64,000 nt of DNA from Lysinibacillus boronitolerans JCM 21713 = 10a = NBRC 103108 (GTDB taxonomy: Bacteria > Bacillota > Bacilli > Bacillales_A > Planococcaceae): the NCBI RefSeq assembly GCF_000772935.1, contig NZ_JPVR01000080.1, positions 331,028 to 395,027 on the forward strand, in the 5' to 3' direction. Positions 1 through 9,318 of the stretch are shown here, one piece after another. The notes under the pieces are model-generated. The model ran no database searches. It was not told the origin of the DNA and worked only from the letters and a program-made list of their open reading frames with translations. The position numbers were made by a program, and so were the translations under genes. The first letter of the stretch is position 1. Each line of letters starts with the position of its first letter.

Positions 1-1212
1 TTCAGCACCAATAATTTCAAGGTTGATTTTCTTATTTAAATCACGTGATAGCTGACGAATCATTTTCGGGAAACGATTGAAAACTGTTTCTACTGGTACC
101 ATTCGCATTGTTAAGATAATAGTTTGCAAATCGCCCATCACACGACTCATACGCTCTACTGTTTCATTTAGCTCGCCATGATTGACTTCAGTAGAGATAG
201 ATTGCAGTCGACCACGATCAATGACAAGCTCTTCAAACAAGTTCATTAAAATATCTAGCCGTTCTATATTTACACGAATTGTTTTATTACCTACAGGTGC
301 ATGATTTTTATCAGTCTTTGCAGGTGTAGCTTCTTTGACTGGTTTTGCAACAGGCTCAGCTTTAGCAGTAGGCGTATCAGTTGGAATAGCAGCTACTTCA
401 GCCACTGCTGTTACAGTTGCTGCTACCTCTTGATGAGCTTCAAATTCTTTTTCACTAAATTTCCTTTGGTCAATTACTGTCACAATTACTTCATCAACTT
501 CAGAAACTTTCATTAGCTTTTTCTGCATATCCTCAGCTGATGTTTTTGTGACAAAAGCCACATAAAACTGTTGGTCAAACTGCTCGTCTTCTAGCTTTTC
601 AACAGATGGACTTGATTTAATGACATCTCCATCTTTTTCCAGAATCTCAAACACCATAAATACACGTGCTGCCTTAAGAAGGCAATCCTCGCGTAATGTT
701 ACTGAAATTTCAAAAGCATTAAAGCCTTGTTCAGCCGATTGTGTAATGACTGTTTGTTCAAACGAATCATATTCTAATACACTTTCAACAACCGGTGCAG
801 CAATCGTTGCTACCACCTCTGGGATTGCTTCCTCGCCTAGTTCTATTCGTTTTAGCTGTGCAACAGTTGAGGAAACATCACGCTTACCATCCCCACCGTT
901 AGCAATATCCATCACCATTTCCTCTAAATGATCAACAGATTCAAATACAACATCTAAAATTTCGGGTGTAACATGAATCTTTTCATTACGGATGGCATCT
1001 AAAACATTCTCCATTTTATGTGTTAAATCTGCTAAATCTTCAAAGCCCATTGTGGCAGACATACCTTTTAATGTGTGTGCAGAGCGGAATATTTCCCCAA
1101 CAATTGCCAAATCATCTGGATTTTTTTCTAATTCTAATAAATGTTCACTACACGCTTGTAAATGCTCTTTACTTTCTTCAATAAACATCTCTAAATATTG
1201 ATTGACTTCCAT
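1..1212 (-). CDS. cheA: Chemotaxis histidine kinase CheA (5' part, runs off the left edge)
   Basis: CheA phosphorylates CheY and CheB in response to chemoreceptor arrays at the membrane. The 404 codons present begin with a P1 HPt domain whose phospho-accepting His46 lies in SAHTLKGMSA. A P2 (CheY/CheB-binding) domain follows at about residues 165-270. Next come an Ala/Pro/Lys-rich linker and the P3 dimerisation helices (NIERLDILMNLFEELV). The start of the P4 kinase domain is visible at the window edge; the ATPase and CheW-binding parts lie outside. The start ATG at 1212 follows a GGGGTG-type ribosome site, 15 bases after the cheB stop. It is the last gene of the fla/che operon seen here, in the same position as in Bacillus subtilis. 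Confidence 0.96.
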   Translation of the reverse strand, partial: MEVNQYLEMFIEESKEHLQACSEHLLELEKNPDDLAIVGEIFRSAHTLKGMSATMGFEDLADLTHKMENVLDAIRNEKIHVTPEILDVVFESVDHLEEMVMDIANGGDGKRDVSSTVAQLKRIELGEEAIPEVVATIAAPVVESVLEYDSFEQTVITQSAEQGFNAFEISVTLREDCLLKAARVFMVFEILEKDGDVIKSSPSVEKLEDEQFDQQFYVAFVTKTSAEDMQKKLMKVSEVDEVIVTVIDQRKFSEKEFEAHQEVAATVTAVAEVAAIPTDTPTAKAEPVAKPVKEATPAKTDKNHAPVGNKTIRVNIERLDILMNLFEELVIDRGRLQSISTEVNHGELNETVERMSRVMGDLQTIILTMRMVPVETVFNRFPKMIRQLSRDLNKKINLEIIGAE

Positions 1213-1227
1213 AAGAGGACACCCCTT

Positions 1228-2382
1228 TTAAGGCAAATATTTCATTATTGTTTGTGCAATATCATCTACATCTGCAACTTCATCAACAAGTTGCGTTTCT
1301 ACTGCTGCTTTCGGCATACCATATACAATGCAAGTTTCTGCTGATTCTGCAATAGCAATGACATTGCCAGTATTTTTTAATGCTTTTAAACCATTAGAGC
1401 CATCATGGCCCATACCTGTCATAATCACTGCTACTTTATCAAAATCTTTATATTGACTAACATCTTCGAACATAACATCTACAGAAGGTCGATGGCCAGA
1501 TCTTGGTGCTTCTTGATTATCAAGAACAATGCCAAAAGTCGTCCCTACTTTTCTAAGCTTTAAATGATACCCACCTGGTGCAATATAAGCCACTCCATTT
1601 TGCAAAATATCACCCTGTTCAGCTTCTTTAACAGAAATTTCACTTAGCTGATCAAGTCGGGTCGCAAGCGATTTAGTAAATCCAGCAGGCATATGCTGAA
1701 CAATTAATATAGGAGCTTGAATAGACTTAGGAATTTTAGTAACAACCTCTTGAAGTGCGCGAGGTCCTCCTGTTGAAGTGCCAATTAGCACAATCTTCTT
1801 TCCTACCTTACTCCATTCTACCATTGGTTTAGTTACGGCTACCTTAGTAGAAACAACATTAGTAGACGTATTTGTTCGTCCATGTTGTTGTGGTTCCTTT
1901 ATTACGGTACTCACCCTTGTCACTTGTTCTTGTTGTCGTTTACTACCAGAAGGTTTTTTCAATTTGGAAATTGGCACCGTTGCAGCTTGTTCCACTTTGT
2001 GCACAAGTTCATTTTGAATTTTATGTAAATCAAGGGAAATGGTCCCGCTCGGCTTGGCAACAAAATCGACTGCCCCGCCCTCAATCGCTGCAATTGCATT
2101 TTCTGTCCCACGTTGCGTGGTACTTGAGAGCATTACTACAGGAACTGGACATTGTATCATAATTTCTTTTAAAGCGTCGAGCCCATTCATTTCAGGCATC
2201 TCAATATCCATTGTCACAACGTTTGGCTTCAACGATTGTATCTTTTTGATCGCATCTTTACCATTTCGAGCTGTTCCAACTACTTCCACCTTCGAGTTGC
2301 CAACAAAAAAGTCACTAATTAGCTTTCTCATAAAAGCAGAATCATCCACAACTAAAAGCTTGCTTTTATGCAAAAAGTCCAA
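1228..2382 (-). CDS. cheB: Chemotaxis response regulator / protein-glutamate methylesterase CheB
   Basis: CheB removes methyl groups from (and deamidates) chemoreceptors when phosphorylated by CheA, giving adaptation. Residues 1-120 form a receiver domain with DD at 13-14 and phospho-acceptor Asp59 in TMDIEMP. A basic and Thr/Gln-rich linker (about 135-190) joins it to the catalytic domain, where the Ser-His-Asp triad is seen in GTSTGG, VQHMP and MTGMGHDG. The first codon is TTG: the flhG stop TAA is directly followed by TTG, with AAAGGG nine bases upstream, so initiation is tightly coupled to flhG termination. Length (384 aa) is slightly above the usual 350-360 because of the linker. Confidence 0.96.
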   Translation of the reverse strand: MDFLHKSKLLVVDDSAFMRKLISDFFVGNSKVEVVGTARNGKDAIKKIQSLKPNVVTMDIEMPEMNGLDALKEIMIQCPVPVVMLSSTTQRGTENAIAAIEGGAVDFVAKPSGTISLDLHKIQNELVHKVEQAATVPISKLKKPSGSKRQQEQVTRVSTVIKEPQQHGRTNTSTNVVSTKVAVTKPMVEWSKVGKKIVLIGTSTGGPRALQEVVTKIPKSIQAPILIVQHMPAGFTKSLATRLDQLSEISVKEAEQGDILQNGVAYIAPGGYHLKLRKVGTTFGIVLDNQEAPRSGHRPSVDVMFEDVSQYKDFDKVAVIMTGMGHDGSNGLKALKNTGNVIAIAESAETCIVYGMPKAAVETQLVDEVADVDDIAQTIMKYLP

Positions 2383-3258
2383 TTAATCACGCCCTTTCGA
2401 GAAAATACTTCTAAGTTTCGTTAAAAATTTTTTCGTTGTTTGATCATGTGCGTGTATTTCCCCCGCACGTTGCTCCATAAAACGAACGACAATAAGTTGC
2501 AATGTCTTTGATATTAATGCGTCTGGATAAGCAAGAGAGAATGGCACTTGCTCGCGCACTGCCTTACGCACAACTGGGTCTTCAGGTAATGAGCCAAGAA
2601 TGATCGTTTCTTTATCTAAAAAACGTTTCATTGTTAACTGTAAACGTTCATTCGTTTCTATTCCTTCTTCTTTACTGAAAGCACGGTTACAGAGAATATA
2701 AAACTGCTTATCTGGATCTCGAACATGAATATATTTCATCATAGAGTACGCATCTGTAATAGAAGTAGGTTCCGCTGTTGAAATCACGATAATTTCATCG
2801 ATGGATGTGAGTAAATCTAGCGACCAATTTGTCGCACCAGCCCCCATATCAAATAAAATATAATCATAGTTTTTTTGAAGTTCTTCAAATGCTTGAATAA
2901 GCCGTTCGAACATACTATGAGACCAATCAAGCACACTCGTCATACCTGACCCACCTGAAATATACCTTAAATCGTAAGGCCCTTCAAATATTACCTCATC
3001 TAGTAACTTATTTCCTTCCAAGTAATCTTTTAAACTATAAGAAGCATTTTTCCCAATTAAGACATGGATATTTCCCATCCCAATATCCATGTCTACAATG
3101 ACAACTTTTTTTCCCTTTTGGGCTAAAGTCATGGCAAAGTTCATTGTGAAGTTACTTTTACCTACTCCACCTTTGCCACTTACAACTGCAATCGCTCTAC
3201 CTAGTTCGCCTTGCTGTTTCATCATTTTTAAGCGTAATGCTTCAGCTTGGTCTCTCAT
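2383..3258 (-). CDS. flhG: Flagellar number regulator, MinD-like ATPase FlhG (YlxH)
   Basis: FlhG is a ParA/MinD-family ATPase that works with the GTPase FlhF to set flagellar number and place basal bodies, and it helps load the FliM/FliY switch. The deviant Walker A motif SGKGGVGKSNF lies near residue 27. A Walker B-like IVDMDIGMGN and a switch stretch (LFDMGAGATN) follow. The N-terminal helix rich in Gln/Lys/Arg (residues 1-20) is the segment that activates FlhF in this family. It overlaps flhF by an ATGA and touches cheB, so flhF-flhG-cheB are read as one coupled block. Confidence 0.95.
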   Translation of the reverse strand: MRDQAEALRLKMMKQQGELGRAIAVVSGKGGVGKSNFTMNFAMTLAQKGKKVVIVDMDIGMGNIHVLIGKNASYSLKDYLEGNKLLDEVIFEGPYDLRYISGGSGMTSVLDWSHSMFERLIQAFEELQKNYDYILFDMGAGATNWSLDLLTSIDEIIVISTAEPTSITDAYSMMKYIHVRDPDKQFYILCNRAFSKEEGIETNERLQLTMKRFLDKETIILGSLPEDPVVRKAVREQVPFSLAYPDALISKTLQLIVVRFMEQRAGEIHAHDQTTKKFLTKLRSIFSKGRD

Positions 3259-4448
3259 TTTTCTTCACCTTGAAAAAACAAATTAAGTACTGCTTCTAAA
3301 TCAGCTTCTTCAATATCTTCTGGTACTTCTTGACCATTCGTATAGTAAGCAAGTCCTTTATTATATTTAATCATTAAATTGATCATTGTGCCAATAGAAT
3401 TTGTTTCATCAATTTTTGTAAAAATGAATTTTTCAATTGGTAATTGCTTAAATTGATCTACAATATTCTCCATATCTCTTTCTTTCGTTGTCATTGCAAG
3501 GACTAAATAAGATTCTGCTTGATCATCGAATTTTATGAGACGTTGGAGATCATCAACGTATTTGACTTCTTTATAATTTCGACCAGCTGTATCAATAAAT
3601 ACCAAATCTAAATGTGATAATCTTTGGATCGCTTGTTCAAAATCTGTTGCATTGTAAGCAATCTCAACAGGAGCTTGTAAAAGACCAGCATATGTTTTAA
3701 GCTGCTCTATTGCCGCAATCCGATAAGTATCTGTCGTAATAAAGCCAATCTTTTTCTTTTTTTCTAACACAGCTCTAGCAGCCATTTTGGCAATAGTTGT
3801 AGTCTTCCCAACACCTGTTGGCCCTAAAATATTTATATATTTTCTTTCGTAGGACAATCCTCCGACTGGAAGTACTTCTAGCTTCTTACGTAGTAAATTT
3901 TTTGTTATCAATTTACATTGCGAAAAATTTATTTCAGATGCTTCTTTGAAATGCATAAAAAGCTCATCACCTATCGTTGTGATGAGCTCTTCACTTAGCT
4001 CTTGCTGTCTTAAGTATTCAATGAAGGGTAAGAGTTCATCGGGATATTGAGCTTGGGTAGTCTTTTTATGCATAGATTGCATTAATGATTTTAAATCAGC
4101 AATTTCTTTTCTCAATTCTTCTGAAATGCTAGCGTCCTCATGTACTGCTACATCCTGGGGTGGTTCCTGATGTATTTTTGCTTGAATAGCATTTGTAATC
4201 TCTTGTAACCTTGCATTTTCTTTTTTTGCTACAGGCAGAACAGCAGGTGATGGTACTGAAGCCACTTGACGTGGCTCCATTGCATCAACACCTGCAACCA
4301 CTTCAAAACTCTTCTTTTTTATCAAGCCAAAAAATTTCTTTGTAATGACGACTTTTGAATTTAAAATGACTGCGTCCTCACCTAATTCTGCTCGCACCTG
4401 CTTCATCGCCTCTGGTATGGATGATGCATAATATTTTTTCATTTTCAT
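3255..4448 (-). CDS. flhF: Flagellar biosynthesis SRP-type GTPase FlhF
   Basis: FlhF is the third SRP-type GTPase, next to Ffh and FtsY (both also in this window), and marks the cell site for flagellar assembly. The N-terminal B domain (about residues 1-120) is low in complexity and begins with the typical MKMKKYYASSIPEAM. The NG domain carries the P-loop [13 protein letters not shown] near residue 210, DTAGRN (G3) and TKIDET (G4). Its start overlaps the flhA stop by ATGA, and its end overlaps flhG by four bases. At 397 aa it is a little longer than the Bacillus subtilis protein (about 366), mostly in the B domain. Confidence 0.95.
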   Translation of the reverse strand: MKMKKYYASSIPEAMKQVRAELGEDAVILNSKVVITKKFFGLIKKKSFEVVAGVDAMEPRQVASVPSPAVLPVAKKENARLQEITNAIQAKIHQEPPQDVAVHEDASISEELRKEIADLKSLMQSMHKKTTQAQYPDELLPFIEYLRQQELSEELITTIGDELFMHFKEASEINFSQCKLITKNLLRKKLEVLPVGGLSYERKYINILGPTGVGKTTTIAKMAARAVLEKKKKIGFITTDTYRIAAIEQLKTYAGLLQAPVEIAYNATDFEQAIQRLSHLDLVFIDTAGRNYKEVKYVDDLQRLIKFDDQAESYLVLAMTTKERDMENIVDQFKQLPIEKFIFTKIDETNSIGTMINLMIKYNKGLAYYTNGQEVPEDIEEADLEAVLNLFFQGEEK

Positions 4449-6478
4449 TGAACATTCACCACCCCAACACTTTGAATTTCAACCGAAGCATCCAATTCAT
4501 TATAGGATAGAACCGGGATTTGTGGGAAATAACGCTCCGTTAATTGTCGTAAATACATCCGAACTGCTGGAGAGCATAATATAATAGCTGATTGCTCCAT
4601 AAAGGAAACACGCTCTACTTCCGCTGCAATAGTTTCTAATACTGTTTGAGAATCTTGTGGGTCCATCGCTAGGTAATTTCCGTGATCCGTTTGTTGGATA
4701 CTATCCGCAATCATTTTCTCTACTTTACCTGAAACCGTAATCACCTTTAATACCGAACTATCCCCAACATACTGCGCTGTAATTTGGCGTGCCAATGCTT
4801 GACGCACATACTCAGCTAAGATATCTGTATCACTCGTTAATTTAGCATAGTCTGCAAGTGTCTCAAAAATAATTGGTAAGTTACGCACAGATACATTTTC
4901 TCGAAGAAGCTTACCCAGTACCTTTTGGATTTCCCCAGTAGATAAAGGTGCAGGTGTTAATTCTTCTACTAAAATTGGATGGGATTCCCGTAAGTGATCG
5001 ATTAACTGCTTTGTCTCTTGACGGCCCAATAACTCATGAGCATTTGCTCGAATAATTTCTGTTAGATGTGTTGACACCACACTTGGTGGGTCTACAACCG
5101 TGTAACCATACATTTCTGCATCCTCTTTTACTTGCTCTGTAATCCATTTAGCTGGTAATCCAAATGATGGCTCCACAGTATCAATACCTTCAATAGAATC
5201 ATCGTCGCCTGGGCTCATCGCTAAATAATGATCTAGTAAAAGTTCACCTCGTGCCATTTCGTTCCCCTTTATTTTAATTCGATATTCATTTGGTTGAAGC
5301 TGAATATTATCTCGAATACGAACTACTGGGATAACGATACCTAACTCCAAAGCAAGCTGTCGACGAATCATGATAACACGGTCTAACAAATCTCCACCTT
5401 GAGCGGCATCTACTAAGGGAATTAATCCATAACCAAATTCAAATTCAATTGGGTCCACATTTAATAAATTCACAACATTTTCAGGGCTCTTCATGCCGTC
5501 AGTAGCCACTTCTTCCTCAATCTCCTGTAATTCTTCTTCATCCTCTGGCTTCTTACGCTCCATCATATAAGCTCCCGCAATTAACGATAGACCTATTGGA
5601 AGTGTCACCCAGTTTGGAATTGGCGTAAATAGCCCTAGTAATACAATCGTACCTCCTGCTACATAAAGCAGCTTTGCTTGAGCAAATAATTGCCCTGTAA
5701 TGTCTTGACCAAGACTACCTTTAGAAGAGGCTCTTGTTACGACAATCCCTGTAGCAGTTGAAATAAGCAAGGCGGGAATTTGGGATACAATACCATCCCC
5801 GACAGTTAGTTTCGAAAAATGAGTTGCCGCTTCTGCAAAGGGAAGCCCCATTTGTACGACACCAATGATGATACCAAATAATAGGTTGATAATAACCATT
5901 ACCATCGAAGCAATGGCATCCCCTTTTACAAATTTTGTAGCACCATCCATTGCACCGTAAAAGTCCGCTTCCCCCGCAACTTTTTCACGTCGTTCGCGTG
6001 CTTCCTTTTCGGAAATAATCCCCGCATTTAAATCAGCATCAATACTCATTTGTTTACCTGGCATCGCATCAAGTGTGAAACGCGCTGCTACTTCTGCTAC
6101 TCGTTCTGCACCTTTTGTAATTACAATAAACTGAATTAACACTAAAATTAAGAAGACGACTAAACCAACAAGGATATTTCCTCCAACTACGAAATCACCA
6201 AAGGTTTCAACGACCGAACCTGCATCTCCATTTGCTAAAATTGCACGAGTTGTGGAAACACTTAGTCCTAATCGGAACAAAGTTAATAGTAAAATCACCG
6301 AAGGAAAAATGGAAAAATCCAATGCTTCTTTCATACTCATTGCTGTAAGCAATACAATTAATCCTAATGTAATATTAATGACAATTAAAAAACTTAACAT
6401 CCACGGAGGAAGAGGGATGATGAGCATCGCAACGATTAAAATAACCGCACCTAAAACCCCAATATCGCGAACTTTCAT
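4445..6478 (-). CDS. flhA: Flagellar type III export gate protein FlhA
   Basis: FlhA forms the nonameric export gate of the flagellar type III secretion system and uses the proton gradient to drive export. The first roughly 300 residues hold about eight membrane helices. Between them is the FHIPEP signature (residues about 130-200, with RFTLDAMPGKQMSIDADL), including the conserved acidic residues linked to proton coupling. The C-terminal half is the cytosolic chaperone-substrate docking domain. Length (677 aa) matches the family. A good ribosome site (TAGGAGGGA) precedes ATG 6478, 23 bases after the flhB stop. Confidence 0.97.
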   Translation of the reverse strand: MKVRDIGVLGAVILIVAMLIIPLPPWMLSFLIVINITLGLIVLLTAMSMKEALDFSIFPSVILLLTLFRLGLSVSTTRAILANGDAGSVVETFGDFVVGGNILVGLVVFLILVLIQFIVITKGAERVAEVAARFTLDAMPGKQMSIDADLNAGIISEKEARERREKVAGEADFYGAMDGATKFVKGDAIASMVMVIINLLFGIIIGVVQMGLPFAEAATHFSKLTVGDGIVSQIPALLISTATGIVVTRASSKGSLGQDITGQLFAQAKLLYVAGGTIVLLGLFTPIPNWVTLPIGLSLIAGAYMMERKKPEDEEELQEIEEEVATDGMKSPENVVNLLNVDPIEFEFGYGLIPLVDAAQGGDLLDRVIMIRRQLALELGIVIPVVRIRDNIQLQPNEYRIKIKGNEMARGELLLDHYLAMSPGDDDSIEGIDTVEPSFGLPAKWITEQVKEDAEMYGYTVVDPPSVVSTHLTEIIRANAHELLGRQETKQLIDHLRESHPILVEELTPAPLSTGEIQKVLGKLLRENVSVRNLPIIFETLADYAKLTSDTDILAEYVRQALARQITAQYVGDSSVLKVITVSGKVEKMIADSIQQTDHGNYLAMDPQDSQTVLETIAAEVERVSFMEQSAIILCSPAVRMYLRQLTERYFPQIPVLSYNELDASVEIQSVGVVNVQ

Positions 6479-6501
6479 TTGTGTCCCTCCTACAAAAAGC
6501 C

Positions 6502-7590
6502 TTAAATTTTTCGCTTAATACGGTAAACATAAGCGAGTATTTCTGCTACTGCTTTGAAAAATTCCTCTGGTACCTGATCGCCTATTTCTACTTGATCATA
6601 CATAGCACGTGCTAAAGGTCGATTTTCAACCATTATTACATCATGTTCTTTGGCAATCAATTTGATTTTTTGAGCAATAAAGTCTGTCCCTTTCGCAATA
6701 ACACGAGGGGCATCCATACTGTCCTCATTATATTTGAGGGCAATTGCATAGTGAGTAGGGTTGGTAATAACTACATCCGCACTAGGAACCTCTGACATCA
6801 TACGTCTCATCGCCATCTCACGTTGGCGTTGTTTGATTTTTGATTTGATTAGAGGGTCACCTTCACTATTTTTATATTCATCCTTAATATCTTGCTTAGA
6901 CATTTTAAGATTTTTTTCATACTCATGTTTTTGATACATCCAGTCTAAAACGGATACACAAAGTAATACTAAAGAAGCCGCTATACCCATAATACCAACA
7001 AGCTTCCCTACCGTAATGAGTGTCATCCATGGACTTTTAAATGATAATGCCAAAACTTCCGGTAAGTTGGACCAAATAATAATTGTTGTGACACTTCCGA
7101 TAAAACCAATCTTTAAAACAGACTTTATTAACTCCACAATGGCTTTCACGGAAAATATCTTTTTTAACCCTTTAATAGGGTCCATCTTTTTTAAATCAAA
7201 CTTCATTGGCTCTAACGTAAAGAGAAAGCCAAATTGCAAAAAGTTACCTGCAAGTGCTCCGACAAATGCAATCGCCATAATTGGCACAATGATAAAAGCC
7301 ATTTGAATCAAAGTTTCTGTAAATAAGCGCATCACACTATCAATCGTTAGTGATTCAATGCGTATGTTATGAATAAAGGTTTGCCTGAAAAAGGCTAATA
7401 GCTCATCACGCAAAGAGCCTGCAAAGAAAAACAAAAAGATAAATACCATTAACATTACAATGGCACTAGAAATATCTTGACTCTTGACAACTTGCCCCTT
7501 TTTTCGAGCATCCTGTCGTTTTTTCGGTGTTGCCTTTTCTGTTTTTTCACCCGCAAAAAATTGTAGCTCTAAATTCAGTAGTAGTCTCAT
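6502..7590 (-). CDS. flhB: Flagellar type III export switch protein FlhB
   Basis: FlhB sets the substrate-specificity switch from rod/hook to filament export by self-cleavage. It has an N-terminal basic tail (KTEKATPKKRQDARKKGQ), four membrane segments between about residues 30 and 210, and the cleavage motif NPTH near residue 277 in the cytosolic domain. I chose ATG 7590 (362 aa). The only in-frame upstream starts are two GTG codons inside the ribosome site. The GGTGGTGG Shine-Dalgarno lies in the codons for the C-terminal Gly-Gly-Gly of FliR, and one base separates the fliR stop from this ATG. A short paralogue of its C-terminal domain is encoded at 35775-36077. Confidence 0.95.
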   Translation of the reverse strand: MRLLLNLELQFFAGEKTEKATPKKRQDARKKGQVVKSQDISSAIVMLMVFIFLFFFAGSLRDELLAFFRQTFIHNIRIESLTIDSVMRLFTETLIQMAFIIVPIMAIAFVGALAGNFLQFGFLFTLEPMKFDLKKMDPIKGLKKIFSVKAIVELIKSVLKIGFIGSVTTIIIWSNLPEVLALSFKSPWMTLITVGKLVGIMGIAASLVLLCVSVLDWMYQKHEYEKNLKMSKQDIKDEYKNSEGDPLIKSKIKQRQREMAMRRMMSEVPSADVVITNPTHYAIALKYNEDSMDAPRVIAKGTDFIAQKIKLIAKEHDVIMVENRPLARAMYDQVEIGDQVPEEFFKAVAEILAYVYRIKRKI

Positions 7591-7591
7591 A

Positions 7592-8365
7592 TTATCCACC
7601 ACCTAAAATGGCCATTAAATCACGCATCCCATAAATCATTATCGTAATAAGCTTTTGAATAACTTGAATCATAACGGCCATCATTGTAAATAACACTAAA
7701 AAACTAACACCAATTTTAATAGGAAAACCGACAACAAATATATTTAATTGTGGTACTGTTTTTGCAGTGATCCCTAAAGCTAAATCGACCAAAAATAAGG
7801 TCGCTACAACAGGAGCAGCCATCTGGAATGCTATGGCAAAGACTGCTGTGAAAGTTTTGATAATAACTTGAGGAAAGTTTTCGCTCATAAAATTTGGGAA
7901 TTGATCCATAGGGAAAAATTGATAGCTGTAGTAGATTCCATTAAGAATCATATGATGGCCATCAATCGCTAACAATAAAAGCAGTGCTAGCATATAAAAA
8001 AACTGACCAATTAATGGACTTTGAGCACCTGTTTGCGGGTCAATTATATTGGCAATAGCAAAACCCATTTGAAAATCGATAAAGCTTCCTGCAATTTGAA
8101 TTGCGGACATGATGATATAGCCCATTAGACCGAGTAATAGTCCAACTAGTGCTTCTTTCATCACTAATAATATGTAATCATCATTGAATGCAAATGGCTC
8201 AACATCAATTGTATAGTACATCATCCAAGCTAAAACCAATGCGAGAGTAATTTTGACTTGTGGTGGAATGGTTCTATATGAAAAAAAAGGAACTGTAACA
8301 AAAAAGGCTGAGATGCGCACAAGTACTAATAAGAAAACCGTTAAATGCGGAATTAATTCATTCAT
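7592..8365 (-). CDS. fliR: Flagellar type III export apparatus protein FliR
   Basis: FliR is an integral membrane part of the export-gate core (FliP5-FliQ4-FliR1). The 257-residue protein is almost entirely hydrophobic with about six membrane helices, and contains the family stretch QMGFAIANIIDPQTGAQSPL near residues 98-117. It starts at ATG 8365, four bases after the fliQ stop. Its last codons double as the ribosome site of flhB. Length and order (fliP-fliQ-fliR-flhB) are standard. Confidence 0.96.
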   Translation of the reverse strand: MNELIPHLTVFLLVLVRISAFFVTVPFFSYRTIPPQVKITLALVLAWMMYYTIDVEPFAFNDDYILLVMKEALVGLLLGLMGYIIMSAIQIAGSFIDFQMGFAIANIIDPQTGAQSPLIGQFFYMLALLLLLAIDGHHMILNGIYYSYQFFPMDQFPNFMSENFPQVIIKTFTAVFAIAFQMAAPVVATLFLVDLALGITAKTVPQLNIFVVGFPIKIGVSFLVLFTMMAVMIQVIQKLITIMIYGMRDLMAILGGG

Positions 8366-8369
8366 GTAC

Positions 8370-8639
8370 TCACCCTATATAACGCGTTAAATTCTCGAAT
8401 ATGTCTCTCGCATAGCTTGTAACTTGAGATAGCATCCAAGGACCGAAGAATACGATGGCCACTAAGACCGCAATAATTTTTGGTACAAATGCTAATGTTT
8501 GCTCTTGTATCGAAGTTGTGGCTTGAAAGATACTTACCGCTAAACCAGAGATTAAAGCAACTAATAGTAGCGGACCGCTTGTTAGAAGGATAATCATAAT
8601 AGCACGCTCTGCAATGGAAATAACCAACTCACCTGTCAT
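8370..8639 (-). CDS. fliQ: Flagellar type III export apparatus protein FliQ
   Basis: FliQ is a small two-helix membrane protein that wraps around the FliP-FliR core of the export gate. The 89 residues show two long hydrophobic hairpin helices (about 15-40 and 52-75) separated by the conserved loop with FQATTSIQEQTLAFVPK. Length equals the family norm. The start ATG 8639 follows GGGGATGA, 13 bases after the fliP stop. It is followed by fliR after only four bases. Confidence 0.96.
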   Translation of the reverse strand: MTGELVISIAERAIMIILLTSGPLLLVALISGLAVSIFQATTSIQEQTLAFVPKIIAVLVAIVFFGPWMLSQVTSYARDIFENLTRYIG

Positions 8640-8652
8640 AATGTATCATCCC

Positions 8653-9318
8653 CTAAAAACTTTGTAGTAACGATTTCATAACGAGATACCAGCCATCAAC
8701 CAGTACAAATAATAATATTTTAAATGGCAATGAAATCATTACTGGCGGTAACATCATCATCCCCATCGACATTAATGTACTCGCGACAATCATATCGATC
8801 ACTATGAATGGAATAAAAATCATAAATCCAATTTGAAATGCAGTTTTAATTTCACTTAAAGCAAAGGCAGGTACAAGCATAGTCAGTGGGATTTCCTCCA
8901 CTGATGCTGGTTTTTCTGCTTGATTATATGTTAAAAATAAATCTAGATCTTTTTGCCTAGTATGCTTACTCATAAACTCTTTAAATGGCACACTAGCACG
9001 ATCATAGGCTTCTTCTATACCAATTTCTTCAGCAAACAATGGCTGTAATGCCTCTTTATTAACCTCTTGAAAGGTTGGTGCCATGATAAAAAACGTTAAA
9101 AATAGTGCCAGCCCAACGATTACTTGATTTGGTGGCATTTGCTGTGTTGCCAATGCTGTACGCACAAAGGATAAGACAATGACTATACGAGCAAAGGATG
9201 TCATTAAAATTAAAATACTTGGTGCAAGTGATAAAACTGTTAGTAAAAGTAAGAGCTTTACAGATGTCGAGACGTTCGTTGGATCGCTGTTGGAAAAAAT
9301 ATTGATTAAATCATTCAT
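8653..9318 (-). CDS. fliP: Flagellar type III export apparatus protein FliP
   Basis: FliP forms the pentameric pore of the flagellar export gate. The 221-residue protein begins with a short polar stretch and then a strong hydrophobic helix. Conserved FliP segments are visible: MTSFARIVIVLSFVR (about 40-54), QMPPNQVIVGLALFLT and the C-terminal MSMGMMMLPPVMISLPFK. It overlaps the upstream fliO/fliZ gene by ATGA. Length matches Bacillus FliP. Confidence 0.96.
   Translation of the reverse strand: MNDLINIFSNSDPTNVSTSVKLLLLLTVLSLAPSILILMTSFARIVIVLSFVRTALATQQMPPNQVIVGLALFLTFFIMAPTFQEVNKEALQPLFAEEIGIEEAYDRASVPFKEFMSKHTRQKDLDLFLTYNQAEKPASVEEIPLTMLVPAFALSEIKTAFQIGFMIFIPFIVIDMIVASTLMSMGMMMLPPVMISLPFKILLFVLVDGWYLVMKSLLQSF

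Noticed and set aside
301..1201. Plus-strand frames over cheA (and similar ones over most other genes)
   Set aside because: They are antisense shadows of clearly recognisable minus-strand genes and lack ribosome sites or family resemblance.
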